Shown one piece after another: positions 43,986 to 53,632 of a stretch of 64,000 nucleotides of DNA. Position numbers and translations under genes: made by a program. The notes under the pieces are model-generated. The model did no database searches. It was not told the DNA's origin and was given only the letters and a program-made list of their open reading frames with translations. Every line of letters begins with the position of its first letter. The stretch's first letter is position 1. Source of the stretch: Rhodopseudomonas palustris (GTDB lineage Bacteria > Pseudomonadota > Alphaproteobacteria > Rhizobiales > Xanthobacteraceae); contig JACRJB010000018.1 of the NCBI GenBank assembly GCA_016215605.1, forward strand, positions 1 through 64,000, in the 5' to 3' direction.

Positions 43986-45851
43986 ATGGGTCTCGGAGAC
44001 GCACTTTCGATCGCAATGGCCGGCCTGCGTGCAAACCAGGCCGCGATGTCGCTGGTGTCGTCGAACGTCGCCAACGCCGAGACGCCGGGCTACGTCCGCA
44101 AGACCGTCGATCAGGTCACCACGGTGGCCGGCGCGTCCGGCAGCGGCGTCTCGATCATCGGCGTCAACCGCGAACTCGACGCCTATCTGCAGTCGCAGCT
44201 GCGCACCGAGACCTCCGGCGCGTCCTACGCCTCGCTGCGTTCCGACTTCTTGAAACAGTTGCAGGGCCTGTTCGGCGATCCGAATTCGACCGGCACGCTG
44301 GAGAATTCCTTCAACAGCCTGACCGCCGCGGTGCGGGCGCTCTCCACCAGTCCGGACAGCACCTCGGCCCGGATCGGTCTGCTCAACGCCGCGCAGGTGA
44401 TGTCCGGCCAGCTCAACGCGATGTCGAACGGCATTCAGGCGCTGCGCACCGGCGCCGAGACCGGCCTGTCCGACAGCGTCACCACCGCCAACAACCTGCT
44501 GCAGCAGATCGCCTCGATCAACAACAACATCCGCACCAATCCGGCCGGCGGCACCTCGACCGACGCCGCCACCGCGTCGCTGCTCGACCAGCGCGATCAG
44601 GCGATCAGCCAGCTGTCGCAGCTGATGGACATCCGCGTCGTCACCGACGCGTCCAATCAGGTCACGATCTTCACCGGCTCCGGGATGCAGCTCGCCGGCA
44701 TGCAGGCCGCCAAGCTGTCGTTCGACGCACAGGGCACGGTGACGCCGAGCACGACGTGGAGTTCGGACGCGAACACCAGTCAGCTCGGCTCGGTCAAGGT
44801 CACCTATTCCGACGGCTCGACGATGGACCTGACCAGCTCGCTGAAGTCGGGCAAGATGGCGGCCTATATCGAACTGCGCGACAAGACGCTGGTGCAGGCC
44901 CAGACCCAGGTCGATCAGTTCGCGGCCTCGATGGCGAGCGCGCTGTCGGATAAGACTACCGCCGGCACCGCGGTGACGTCCGGCACCCAGGCCGGCTTCG
45001 CGCTCGACCTGACCGACATGAAGCCCGGCAACACCATCAATATCAGCTACACCGACACCACCACCGGCACGCAGCGCACCGTCTCGGTGATGCGGGTCGA
45101 CGATCCCGGGGTGTTGCCGCTGCCGCAGACGGCGACGCTCGATCCCAAGGACTACGTGGTCGGGATCGACTTCTCCGGCGCGTCCGGATCGATCACCGCG
45201 CAGCTCAACGCCGCGCTGAACGCCAAGAATCTGCAGTTCACCGGCACCGCGCCGAACATCACGGTGCTGAACAACACCGGCTTCTCGACCGTCACCGCGG
45301 CGTCGGTGACCACCACGGTGACCTCGCTCGCCGGCGGCAGCGCCGAGCTGCCGCTGTTCACCGACGGCAACTCCGTCTACACCGGCGCGCTCAGCAGCAC
45401 CGGGACGCAGATGACCGGCTTCGCGCAGCGCATCGCGGTGAACCCGGCGCTGGTCAACGATCCGGCGAAGCTGGTGACGTATTCGGCGTCGACCGCGGCC
45501 GGCGACACCACGCGCTCAGACTTCATTCTCAAGCAGCTCACCACCAGCAAATATCTGTACTCGCCGTCGACCGGCGTCGGATCGGCGACCGCGCCCTACA
45601 ACGGCACGCTGGAGAACTATCTGCAGCAGTTCGTGTCGCAGCAGGGCTCCAACGCGCAGGCAGCGGCGCAGCTCGCCGACGGCCAGAGCGTGGTGCTGAA
45701 CACGCTGCAGCAGAAATATTCGACCAGCTCCGGCGTCAACATGGACGAGGAGATGGCGCATCTGCTGTCGCTGCAGAACGCCTATTCGGCGAATGCGCGA
45801 GTGATGTCGACGGTGAACCAGATGTATCAGGCGCTGATGCAGGCGATGTGA
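43986..45851 (+). CDS. flgK: Flagellar hook-associated protein 1, FlgK
   Basis: This 621-aa protein begins MGLGDALSIAMAGLRANQAA with the family block SSNVANAETPGYVRKTVDQV and ends SSGVNMDEEMAHLLSLQNAY, the FlgK C-terminal signature. FlgK forms the first hook-filament junction layer. A beta-rich insert at ~347-460 (GNTINISYTDTTTGTQ onward) resembles the modules in FlgE and flagellin. It lies 50 bp after flgE and 7 bp before flgL, so the three form one operon. Confidence 0.95.
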   Translation: MGLGDALSIAMAGLRANQAAMSLVSSNVANAETPGYVRKTVDQVTTVAGASGSGVSIIGVNRELDAYLQSQLRTETSGASYASLRSDFLKQLQGLFGDPNSTGTLENSFNSLTAAVRALSTSPDSTSARIGLLNAAQVMSGQLNAMSNGIQALRTGAETGLSDSVTTANNLLQQIASINNNIRTNPAGGTSTDAATASLLDQRDQAISQLSQLMDIRVVTDASNQVTIFTGSGMQLAGMQAAKLSFDAQGTVTPSTTWSSDANTSQLGSVKVTYSDGSTMDLTSSLKSGKMAAYIELRDKTLVQAQTQVDQFAASMASALSDKTTAGTAVTSGTQAGFALDLTDMKPGNTINISYTDTTTGTQRTVSVMRVDDPGVLPLPQTATLDPKDYVVGIDFSGASGSITAQLNAALNAKNLQFTGTAPNITVLNNTGFSTVTAASVTTTVTSLAGGSAELPLFTDGNSVYTGALSSTGTQMTGFAQRIAVNPALVNDPAKLVTYSASTAAGDTTRSDFILKQLTTSKYLYSPSTGVGSATAPYNGTLENYLQQFVSQQGSNAQAAAQLADGQSVVLNTLQQKYSTSSGVNMDEEMAHLLSLQNAYSANARVMSTVNQMYQALMQAM

Positions 45852-45858
45852 GGCGGCA

Positions 45859-47466
45859 ATGGCGATCGATGGCGTAAGCGGGCGTACTTCCTATATCGGC
45901 ACCGGGATTCTCAATCTGCGCAGCCAGATCGAGAATTTGACCGGGCAATTGGCGAACGGGCGGATCTCGACGACCTATTCGGGCGACGGCACCGGCCGGA
46001 GCCTGGCGATCGGGATGCGCGCGCAGGTCGCCAACATCGCCAGCTATTCCGACACGATGACCAACATCAACACCCGGATCAGCGTCGCCAACCTGTCGCT
46101 GCAGCGGCTGAACGCGATCGGCAGCGAAGTGAAGGGCGCCGCGGCGAGCGCCGGTTCGACCCTCGACAACACCGGCCAGACCCCGGGGCAGAAGACCGCG
46201 TCGCTGGACTTCTTCGACTCCGTCGACATGCTCAACGCGCAGTCCGGCGACCGCTATCTGTTCTCCGGGCGGACCACGGACACCGCGCCGGTGACGGCGG
46301 CCGACCAGATCATGAACGGCAACGGCGCCGCGATCGCCGGGCTGAAGCAGGTGATCAGCGAGCGCCACGACGCCGACGTCGGCACCACCGGCATGGGCCG
46401 CACCATCGTGTCGGCCGGCGCGACGGCGACCTCGGTGCAGATCGGCGAGGACTTCGCCGCCAATCCCTATGCGCTGCCGACCCCGATCGGCGCGTCGCCG
46501 TTCGGCCTGAAGATCGCCTCGATCGCCACCACGATCGCCGGCGCCACGGTGACGCAGCCGACCGAGACGCCGCCGACCACGCCGCCGGCGGCGCCCAATC
46601 CGGTGGCGATGGGCATCGATCTCAACGGCAATCTGCCGAAGGAGGGCGACACCGTGTCGTTCACCTTCAACCTGCCGGACGGCACCCAGGAGACGATCAA
46701 GCTGTCGGCGTCGACGAAGACGCCGCTGCCGGCGAATTCGTTCGCGATCGATCCGGGCGATCCGCTCGCGGTGCCGCCGGTGGCGGCGTCGCCGTCGATC
46801 ACCGCCACCAACATGCAGGCCGCCCTGACCGATGCGGTGAAGAAATTGTCGGGCAGCACGCTGGCCGCCGCGTCGGCGATCAAGGCGGGCGACGACTTCT
46901 TTAATAACACGCAGCCGCTGCGGGTGGCCGGCACCGCGCCGTTCGGCGCCGCGACCGCCCAGGTCGCCGGCACCAAGGCCAACACGGTGTTCTGGTACAA
47001 CGGCGAGCCGGACTCCGCGACCGACCCGGCGCGCGGCACCGCGGTCGGCCGGGTCGACGACTCCATCACGGTGCAATACGGCATCCGCGCCGACGAGCAG
47101 GCGCTGCGCAAGCAGCTGCAGACGGTCGCGGTGTTCGCCGCCGTGTCCACCTCGGCCACCGACCCGAACGGCTCCAACAAGATGGCCGCGCTCAATCAGC
47201 GGGTCGCGGCCAATCTCGCCGTGGTGCCGGGGCAGCAATCGATCCAGAACATCCAGGCCGATCTCGCCGGCGCGCAGGCGGCGATGAAGGCCACCAGCGA
47301 CCGCCAGACCCAGACCAAGGCGCTGGCGCAGACCATGCTGGACTCGATCGAGGGCGTGAACAACGACGAGGTCGCGACCAAGATCCTGGCGCTGCAGACC
47401 AGCCTGCAGGCGTCCTATCAGCTGACCTCGCAGCTCTATCAAATGAGCCTGGTCAAGTTTCTTTAG
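45859..47466 (+). CDS. flgL: Flagellar hook-associated protein 3, FlgL
   Basis: This 535-aa protein has a flagellin-like N-terminus (SQIENLTGQLANGRISTTYS) and C-terminus ending in helices (TLVLALQTSLQAS-like KILALQTSLQASYQLTSQLY). The block DFFDSVDMLNAQSGDRYLFSG is typical of alphaproteobacterial FlgL. It forms the second junction layer below the filament. The middle holds a Pro-rich stretch (TETPPTTPPAAPNP) and then an insert, GDTVSFTFNLPDGTQETIKL (~263-350), of the kind seen in the other axial proteins. A strong terminator closes the operon. Confidence 0.93.
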   Translation: MAIDGVSGRTSYIGTGILNLRSQIENLTGQLANGRISTTYSGDGTGRSLAIGMRAQVANIASYSDTMTNINTRISVANLSLQRLNAIGSEVKGAAASAGSTLDNTGQTPGQKTASLDFFDSVDMLNAQSGDRYLFSGRTTDTAPVTAADQIMNGNGAAIAGLKQVISERHDADVGTTGMGRTIVSAGATATSVQIGEDFAANPYALPTPIGASPFGLKIASIATTIAGATVTQPTETPPTTPPAAPNPVAMGIDLNGNLPKEGDTVSFTFNLPDGTQETIKLSASTKTPLPANSFAIDPGDPLAVPPVAASPSITATNMQAALTDAVKKLSGSTLAAASAIKAGDDFFNNTQPLRVAGTAPFGAATAQVAGTKANTVFWYNGEPDSATDPARGTAVGRVDDSITVQYGIRADEQALRKQLQTVAVFAAVSTSATDPNGSNKMAALNQRVAANLAVVPGQQSIQNIQADLAGAQAAMKATSDRQTQTKALAQTMLDSIEGVNNDEVATKILALQTSLQASYQLTSQLYQMSLVKFL

Positions 47467-47768
47467 TTAAGAAGTTCTGAACAGCCAGGCCGCCGTCGCC
47501 TCGCGCGCACGGCGGCCTTTTTGTTGGCCGCGCACCGCGCCGGCCGGCGTAAACCGTGTGAATTCAACTAACTTCCAATCCCCGAGCTGCCCGCGATCGC
47601 GGCAGACGGCGCCGGCTGTGCACGGTTTTCAACGAAGAACTCCGTGATTTTACGGGCATTTTGGTCCGTCAAAGCCGCTGCCTGTCCTTTACGCATTTTT
47701 AGAGTCTGCCGGTCATGGTTCCGCGGTCGATCAAGAAGATCGCAGTTGCACACCAGGAAGGTAGCAAA
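47467..47768. other. 302-bp region between flgL and the flagellin gene
   Basis: It holds the flgL terminator and then ~240 bp leading to the flagellin gene. No exact sigma-54 or sigma-28 consensus was found. The stretch 47560-47760 is AT-richer than its surroundings and probably contains the flagellin promoter and a long 5' leader, which in this class is often under post-transcriptional control (FlbT). Confidence 0.5.
47487..47524 (+). terminator. Rho-independent terminator after flgL
   Basis: A perfect 10-bp stem AGGCCGCCGT / ACGGCGGCCT with a 12-nt loop is followed by TTTTTGTT, 20 bp past the flgL stop. Confidence 0.9.
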
Positions 47769-50435
47769 ATGTCAGGTATCGTTCTCTCGAATGCCGTCCG
47801 CCAGAATCTTTCGTCGCTCCAGGCCACGGCTGATCTGCTCGCCACCACCCAAAGCCGCCTCTCGTCCGGCAAGAAGGTGAACTCGGCTCTCGACAATCCG
47901 ACCAACTTCTTCACCGCTGCTTCGCTCGACGCGCGCGCCAGCGACATCAACAACCTCCTCGACGGCATCGGCAACGGCGTGCAGATCCTGCAGGCCGCGA
48001 ACACCGGTATCACCTCGCTCACCAAGCTGGTCGACAGCGCCAAGTCGATCGCCAACCAGGCCCTGCAGACGACCTCGGGCTATGCCACGAAGTCGAACGT
48101 GTCGACCACGATCGCCGGCGCGACTGCCGACGACATCCGCGGCACGCAGAGCTTCACCAACGCGGTTGCGACCGGCAACGTGATCTTCGACGGCACCGCC
48201 GGCGGCACCACCGCTGCGTCCGGCACCGACACGCTCGGTGGCGCGATCGTCAGCATTGCGGCTTCGGCTGCTGTGACCGTTCTCGGCGCCGCTGACAACA
48301 CCGCGCTCGGCAGCGTTCTCAGCGTCGGCACCGGTACGGTTGCGGCCGCTGGTTCCGATCTGATCAGCGCGCTGACCAACGGCACCACCGCGACCGCCAC
48401 GGGTCCGGCTGCTGGCGACTCGATCACGGTGAACGGCAAGACCATCACCTTCACCACCGCCGGCGCGTCCAGCAAGGACAGCAACGGCAACTACACGATC
48501 GGTCTCGACCAGACGCTGACCAAGCTGGTCAACACCATCGACGACATCAACGGCAACACCGGCCATTCGTCGACGGTCACCGGCGGCAAGCTGGAACTGC
48601 ACTCGGGCACCAACAGCCCGCTGACGATCGGCGACAACGCCGGCGGCACCGTTCTGGCCAAGCTCGGCCTGACCGCCCAGACCGTGGATACCGCTGCCGC
48701 GACCGCGTCGGCGAACATCTCGGGCAGCACCCAGCTGTTCAACACCCATGGTGGCCTCACCACCACGGCGATCGCTGACGGCACCACGCTGTCGGTCAAC
48801 GGCAAGACCATCACGTTCAAGACCTCCGATGCCCCGCAGGGCAACGCCATCCCGACCGGCACCGGCGTTCTCGGCCGCATCGGCACCGACGGCAACGGCA
48901 ACTCGACGATCTATCTCGGCGACCAGACCAAGTTCACCAACGCGACGGTGGGCGATCTGTTGACCGCGATCGATCTCGCGAACGGCGTCAAGTCGGCGTC
49001 GATCTCGGCGGGTGTCGCGACGATCAGCACCAACTCCGGCCAGACGGCTTCGGGCGTCTCGGGTGGTATCACCACGATCCAGAGCTCGACCGGTGCGGAT
49101 CTGAACGTCACTGCCTCGACCGATCTGTTCAAGAGCCTCGGTCTGACCACCGCGACCGGCACCGGTCCGCTGACCCTGACCAAGCAGCGCACCACCAGCG
49201 GCACCACGCTCGGTACGCTGATTGCCGACGGCTCGACCCTGAACGTGAACGGCAAGACGATCACCTTCAAGAACGCCGCGGTTCCGAGCGCGTCTTCGAC
49301 CCACACCGGCATCTCCGGCAACGTCGAGACCGACGGCCAAGGCAATTCGACCGTGTACCTGCAGAAGGGTACGGTCGATGACGTCCTGAAGGCTGTCGAC
49401 CTCGCCACCGGCGTCCGCGTCGCCACGCTCGGGATCTCCGGCGCGACGGTCGCGACCGCCTCCGGTGTCGCCAACTCGTCGATCACCAGCGGCTCGCTGA
49501 AGCTGTCGACCGGCCTCGCGTCGGACCTCAGCATCAACGGCACCGGCAACGCGCTGGCCGCCCTCGGCCTCACCGGCCCGAGCGGCAACGCGAGCTCGTT
49601 CACCGCGGCCCGCGGCGCTGCCGCCGGCAGCCTGAACGGCAAGACCTTGACCTTCTCGTCGTTCAACGGCGGTTCGGCGGTCAATGTCACGCTCGGTGAC
49701 GGCACCAACGGCACGGTCAAGTCGCTGGCCCAGCTCAATGTCGCGCTGGCCGCCAACAACCTGACGGCGTCGGTCGACAACGCCTCCGGCAAGCTGACGA
49801 TCTCCGCGTCGAACGACTACGCCTCCCGCACCCTGGGTGGCTCGGACGGCGGCGTGATCGGCGGCTCCCTGGCTTCGTCGCTCACCTTCACCGTGCCGAC
49901 CGGCCCGGTGGCGGACGTCAATGCCCAGAACACCCGCGCCGGCCTGGTCAAGCAGTTCAACGACGTGCTCGACCAGATCAAGACCACCGCGCAGGACTCT
50001 TCGTTCAACGGCGTCAACCTGCTGAACGGCGACAACCTGAAGCTGGTGTTCAACGAAACCGGCAAGTCCACGATCTCGATCCAGGGCGTGACCTTCAACC
50101 CGACCGGCCTCGGCCTGTCGACCCTGACGTCGGGCACGGACTTCATCGACAACAACGCGACCAACGCGGTGTTGACCAAGCTGAGCGCTGCCTCGACCGC
50201 GCTGCGGTCGCAGTCCTCCGCGTTCGGTTCGAACCTGTCGATCGTGCAGGCCCGTCAGGACTTCTCGAAGAGCCTGATCAACGTGCTGCAGACCGGCTCG
50301 TCGAACCTGACGCTGGCCGACACCAACGAGGAAGCGGCGAACAGCCAGGCGCTGACCACCCGCCAGTCGATCGCGGTGTCCGCGCTGTCGCTGGCCAACC
50401 AGTCGCAGCAGAGCGTTCTCCAGCTGCTGCGCTAA
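47769..50435 (+). CDS. fliC: Giant flagellin with repeated central modules
   Basis: This 888-aa filament protein has a typical flagellin N-terminal D0/D1 (NLSSLQATADLLATTQSRLS, SGKKVNSALDNPTNFFTAAS) and C-terminal D1/D0 (VLTKLSAASTALRSQSSAFG through LALANQSQQSVLQLLR-like end). Enteric and rhizobial flagellins are usually 300-500 aa. The extra length is a central region with four related modules, each starting [IL]-x-VNGKTITF or LNGKTLTF (~217-302, ~338-461, ~488-602, ~621-690) and most ending near LxxLGLT. These would be surface-exposed domains. AGGAAGG precedes ATG 47769. The Ser/Thr/Asn-rich modules could be glycosylated. Confidence 0.95.
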   Translation: MSGIVLSNAVRQNLSSLQATADLLATTQSRLSSGKKVNSALDNPTNFFTAASLDARASDINNLLDGIGNGVQILQAANTGITSLTKLVDSAKSIANQALQTTSGYATKSNVSTTIAGATADDIRGTQSFTNAVATGNVIFDGTAGGTTAASGTDTLGGAIVSIAASAAVTVLGAADNTALGSVLSVGTGTVAAAGSDLISALTNGTTATATGPAAGDSITVNGKTITFTTAGASSKDSNGNYTIGLDQTLTKLVNTIDDINGNTGHSSTVTGGKLELHSGTNSPLTIGDNAGGTVLAKLGLTAQTVDTAAATASANISGSTQLFNTHGGLTTTAIADGTTLSVNGKTITFKTSDAPQGNAIPTGTGVLGRIGTDGNGNSTIYLGDQTKFTNATVGDLLTAIDLANGVKSASISAGVATISTNSGQTASGVSGGITTIQSSTGADLNVTASTDLFKSLGLTTATGTGPLTLTKQRTTSGTTLGTLIADGSTLNVNGKTITFKNAAVPSASSTHTGISGNVETDGQGNSTVYLQKGTVDDVLKAVDLATGVRVATLGISGATVATASGVANSSITSGSLKLSTGLASDLSINGTGNALAALGLTGPSGNASSFTAARGAAAGSLNGKTLTFSSFNGGSAVNVTLGDGTNGTVKSLAQLNVALAANNLTASVDNASGKLTISASNDYASRTLGGSDGGVIGGSLASSLTFTVPTGPVADVNAQNTRAGLVKQFNDVLDQIKTTAQDSSFNGVNLLNGDNLKLVFNETGKSTISIQGVTFNPTGLGLSTLTSGTDFIDNNATNAVLTKLSAASTALRSQSSAFGSNLSIVQARQDFSKSLINVLQTGSSNLTLADTNEEAANSQALTTRQSIAVSALSLANQSQQSVLQLLR

Positions 50436-50467
50436 GTCTGAAGCGATCGTCGAACTAACGATCTGGG

Positions 50468-50497
50468 AAACGGCGGGGGCAACCCCGCCGTTTTCTT
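50468..50497 (+). terminator. Rho-independent terminator after the flagellin gene
   Basis: A 10-bp stem AACGGCGGGG / CCCCGCCGTT around a GCAA tetraloop is followed by TTCTTTTG, about 34 bp after the stop codon. Confidence 0.9.
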
Positions 50498-50617
50498 TTG
50501 CGCCGCCGGATCGCGGTGGCGCCGACCGATCCGCCCGAGCCGCGGGCATTCGCCTTGCCCTGCACGGCGAAATGTGGTCGGAGTGATTCATCGGCAAATC
50601 AGCGACGGCATCGTTCC

Positions 50618-51550
50618 ATGAGCCAGACCGCCCCGGTACCAGGTAGTAGCGCTTCGCCGCAGGCCGCGACCGCGCCGCGCGCGCCGTCGGCCGACGAGAT
50701 CCTCGCCGCGATCCTCGCCGCGCTGCCGGAGCTCGCGCATCACCATGCGCCGGGCGGGGCGGCGTATCAGGCGCTCGCCGCGGCGGCGCGCCAGGCGGTG
50801 GTGACGCTGTTCGCGCAAGGCGGCAAGGACGTGCGGTTCGGGCCGTTCGGGCCGATCAGCTTCCCGTATCATGCGATGGGCGCGGTCGACTCGCTCGATC
50901 TGTTCGGGCTCGACGAGCTGATCCTGTTCGCGTTCTACTGGCAGAACCGCGGCGTCTACAAGAACACCGCCGACATCGGCGGCAATATCGGCCTGCACAG
51001 CCTGGTGATGGCGCGCTGCGGCTTTGACGTGAACGCCTACGAGCCCGATCCCGAACACATCGCGCTGTTCAAGGCGAACATGGCGGCCAACGGCGCGACC
51101 AGCGTGACGGTGCACGAGGCGGCGGTGTCGGCCGAGGTCGGCCAGGCGGAATTCCTCCGCCTGCGCGGCAACACCACCGGCAGCCATCTCGCCGGCGCCA
51201 AGAGCGATCCCTACGGCCAGATCGACCGCTTTGCGGTCCGGCTCGAGGCGTTCGCCGCGATCGCCGCCAAGGTCGACTTCGCCAAGATCGACGCCGAAGG
51301 CCACGAGGCGGTGATCATCACCTCGCTGCCGGCCGAGCGCTGGGACGGCTTCGACGCCATGCTCGAGATCGGCAGCGACGCCAATGCGGCGACGATCTTC
51401 GACTATGCGACGCGCAGCGGCGTGCAGATCTTCACCCAGAAGACCGGCTGGCGGAAGGCGCGGAGCGTCGCCGACCTGCCGACCTCCTACAAGCAGGGCA
51501 GCGCCTTCCTCACCCGCAGGGACGCGATGCCGGGCCTGCCGCCGGCATAG
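50618..51550 (+). CDS. FkbM-family SAM-dependent methyltransferase
   Basis: This 310-aa protein has an N-terminal helical part (~25-75) and the FkbM methyltransferase domain: NTADIGGNIGLHSLVMARCG (SAM site), AYEPDPEHIALFKANMAANG, and the closing FAKIDAEGHEAVIITSL matching the family KIDVEG block. FkbM enzymes O-methylate sugars or other hydroxyls. Placement right after the flagellin and before sugar genes suggests methylation of a glycan on flagellin or LPS. ATG 50618 begins MSQTAP; the longer frame to 50498 overlaps the flagellin terminator. Confidence 0.82.
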   Translation: MSQTAPVPGSSASPQAATAPRAPSADEILAAILAALPELAHHHAPGGAAYQALAAAARQAVVTLFAQGGKDVRFGPFGPISFPYHAMGAVDSLDLFGLDELILFAFYWQNRGVYKNTADIGGNIGLHSLVMARCGFDVNAYEPDPEHIALFKANMAANGATSVTVHEAAVSAEVGQAEFLRLRGNTTGSHLAGAKSDPYGQIDRFAVRLEAFAAIAAKVDFAKIDAEGHEAVIITSLPAERWDGFDAMLEIGSDANAATIFDYATRSGVQIFTQKTGWRKARSVADLPTSYKQGSAFLTRRDAMPGLPPA

Positions 51551-51764
51551 GCGCGAAGCGGCGGGCTATCACCGCACCGGCCGCACGGCCGTCTGGTCGC
51601 CGTGTCGTCACGGGCCCGTAACATCCCGAGGGTGGTTTCGCCGCAGGTCCGGCCCGTCGCGTCGGCCGGCTGTTTGCTCGCTGCGCCGTGTCTGTGCGTT
51701 GCCAGTTTGTTGCGATTCAGTCATTAGTGACGAATCAAGCGCATCTTGGGCGCCTGGAACACAG

Positions 51765-52451
51765 ATGATGAAGTCGCGCAAGACGCAGGCCCGGGAGACG
51801 CTATCCCCCTTATCGTCGGGTGATATCCATCAGGATGTCGCCCCGAGCCCGCTGGTCTCCCGGCCGCAGATGCTGGGCTACTTCAATTTCCTCCGCGATA
51901 CGCTGGCCGCCACCCAGGTTTCCGACCGCGACGGCCGCAGCTTCAGCCAGGAGGTCGCGGCCTCGCTGGTGATCGCCTGGGCGCGCGAGACGCATGCCGA
52001 AGGCCGCAAGCTGATCTTCATCGGCAATGGCGGCAGCGCCGCGATCGCCAGCCACATGGCCACCGACTATTCCAAGAACGGCGGCATGCGCGCGCTGTGC
52101 CTGAACGACGGCGCGATGCTGACCTGCCTCGGCAACGATTACGGCTACGAGCAGGTGTTCGCCAAGCAGATCGAGCTGTTCGCGCAGGAAGGCGACCTGT
52201 TGATCGCGATCTCGAGCTCCGGCCGCTCGCCGAACATCCTCAACGCGGTGGCGGCGGCGGAACAGCGCGGCTGCCGGATCGTGACGCTGAGCGGCTTCGG
52301 CGCGGACAATCCGTTGCGCAGCCAGGGCGACATCAATTTCTACCTCGCGTCGGAGCAATACGGTTTCGTCGAGATCGGCCATCTGACGCTGTGCCACGCG
52401 ATCCTCGATTTCGCCTGCGGCCAGCGCGTGCCGCTGCCGGCGGCCGGCTGA
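51765..52451 (+). CDS. SIS-domain sugar-phosphate isomerase (GmhA-like)
   Basis: This 228-aa protein has the phosphosugar-binding blocks LIFIGNGGSAAIASHMATDY and LIAISSSGRSPNILNAVAAA, and a late His in IGHLTLCHAILDFAC at the place of the GmhA active-site His. GmhA converts sedoheptulose 7-phosphate to a heptose 7-phosphate. Sequence places it with heptose isomerases, but paralogues act on other ketoses. It may supply the sugar phosphate to the kinase encoded at 58609. Tandem ATGs lie at 51765 and 51768. Confidence 0.8.
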   Translation: MMKSRKTQARETLSPLSSGDIHQDVAPSPLVSRPQMLGYFNFLRDTLAATQVSDRDGRSFSQEVAASLVIAWARETHAEGRKLIFIGNGGSAAIASHMATDYSKNGGMRALCLNDGAMLTCLGNDYGYEQVFAKQIELFAQEGDLLIAISSSGRSPNILNAVAAAEQRGCRIVTLSGFGADNPLRSQGDINFYLASEQYGFVEIGHLTLCHAILDFACGQRVPLPAAG

Positions 52452-52693
52452 CAGCGGCTCGCGGCTCCGGCCCGCCGGCGCGGCCGCTTCCAGCGGGCTT
52501 TCTCCGGACCTCGCGGTCTATCTGCGTGTGGGGAAATGCGTGTAACTGTTTCCCAAGATGTCGGACTGATTCGTGGATGTCGGGTGTCTCCCGCGTGCGT
52601 GGCCGGTGATGTCGATGATCGCCGCTGTCCGGGAACGACCGGCGATCCGCGCGATCCGTTCCGCCCGTGAACGATGAGCAGTGGATTGATCCG

Positions 52694-53632
52694 ATGAAGA
52701 TCCTGGTGACCGGCGCTTGCGGCTATGTCGGGACGACGCTGGTGCCGAAGCTGCTGGCGCGCGGCGACGAGGTGGTGGCGTTCGACATCATGTGGTTCGG
52801 TAACGATCTGCCGCCGCATCCGAAGCTCACCGTGGTGCGCGGCGACGTCCGCGACGCTAAGTCGATCCCGCTGGACGGCATCGACGCCATCATCCATCTG
52901 GCTTCGGTCGCCAATGATCCGTGCGGCGACCTCAATCCGAAACTGACCTGGGAGATCAGCGCGCTCGCCACCATGCAGCTCGCCGACCGCGCCGCGCGCG
53001 AAGGCATCGCGCGCTTCATCTACGCGTCGTCCGGCAGCGTCTACGGCATCAAGGACGAAGAGCAGGTCACCGAGGACCTGACGCTGGAGCCGATCTCCGA
53101 ATACAACAAGACCAAGATGGTCGCCGAGCGGGTGATGCTCAGCTATGGCGGCGACATGGCGGTGCAGATCGTACGCCCGGCGACGGTGTGCGGGCCGTCG
53201 CCGCGGATGCGGCTCGACGTCTCGGTCAACATGCTGACCATGCAGGCGCTGACCAACGGCGAGATCACCGTGTTCGGCGGCAACCAGGTTCGCCCCAACA
53301 TCCACATCGACGACATCACCGACCTCTACGTGATGCTGCTGGAGCGGCCGGAGCTGCGCGGCGTCTACAATGCCGGCTTCGAGAACATCTCGATCCTGGA
53401 CATCGCCCGGATGGTCGATGCCCAGGTGCCGACCAAGATCACCGTCACCGAATCCAACGACCCGCGCTCCTACCGGATCAATTCCGACAAGCTGCTGGCG
53501 ACCGGCTTCAAGCCGAAGAAGACAGTGAACGACGCGATCCGCGAGATCATCGTCAAGTTCCAGCGCGGTGAGCTGAAGAACGAGGACCGCGCCTACAATC
53601 TGCGCTGGATGCAGCGGAGCGTGCAGGCGTGA
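52694..53632 (+). CDS. NAD-dependent epimerase/dehydratase (extended SDR)
   Basis: This 312-aa sugar-nucleotide enzyme has the NAD site MKILVTGACGYVGTTL (1-16), the catalytic SSGSVYG and YxxxK (EYNKTK, ~137-141), and the late block NAGFENISILDIARMV. It resembles the GalE/RfbB superfamily; the substrate is unknown. The next gene starts within its stop codon (GTGA), so the two are coupled. ATG 52694 is preferred over GTG 52667, which adds nine residues. Confidence 0.85.
   Translation: MKILVTGACGYVGTTLVPKLLARGDEVVAFDIMWFGNDLPPHPKLTVVRGDVRDAKSIPLDGIDAIIHLASVANDPCGDLNPKLTWEISALATMQLADRAAREGIARFIYASSGSVYGIKDEEQVTEDLTLEPISEYNKTKMVAERVMLSYGGDMAVQIVRPATVCGPSPRMRLDVSVNMLTMQALTNGEITVFGGNQVRPNIHIDDITDLYVMLLERPELRGVYNAGFENISILDIARMVDAQVPTKITVTESNDPRSYRINSDKLLATGFKPKKTVNDAIREIIVKFQRGELKNEDRAYNLRWMQRSVQA

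Noticed and set aside
47525-47768. Search for a sigma-54 or sigma-28 promoter before the flagellin gene
   Set aside because: The nearest GG/GC pair has 9 rather than 10 bp spacing and no GCCGATAA-type box was found.
47772-50597. 941-aa open frame opposite the flagellin gene
   Set aside because: The translation is Arg/Gly/Ala-rich low complexity. The sense strand has clear flagellin termini, ribosome site and terminator.
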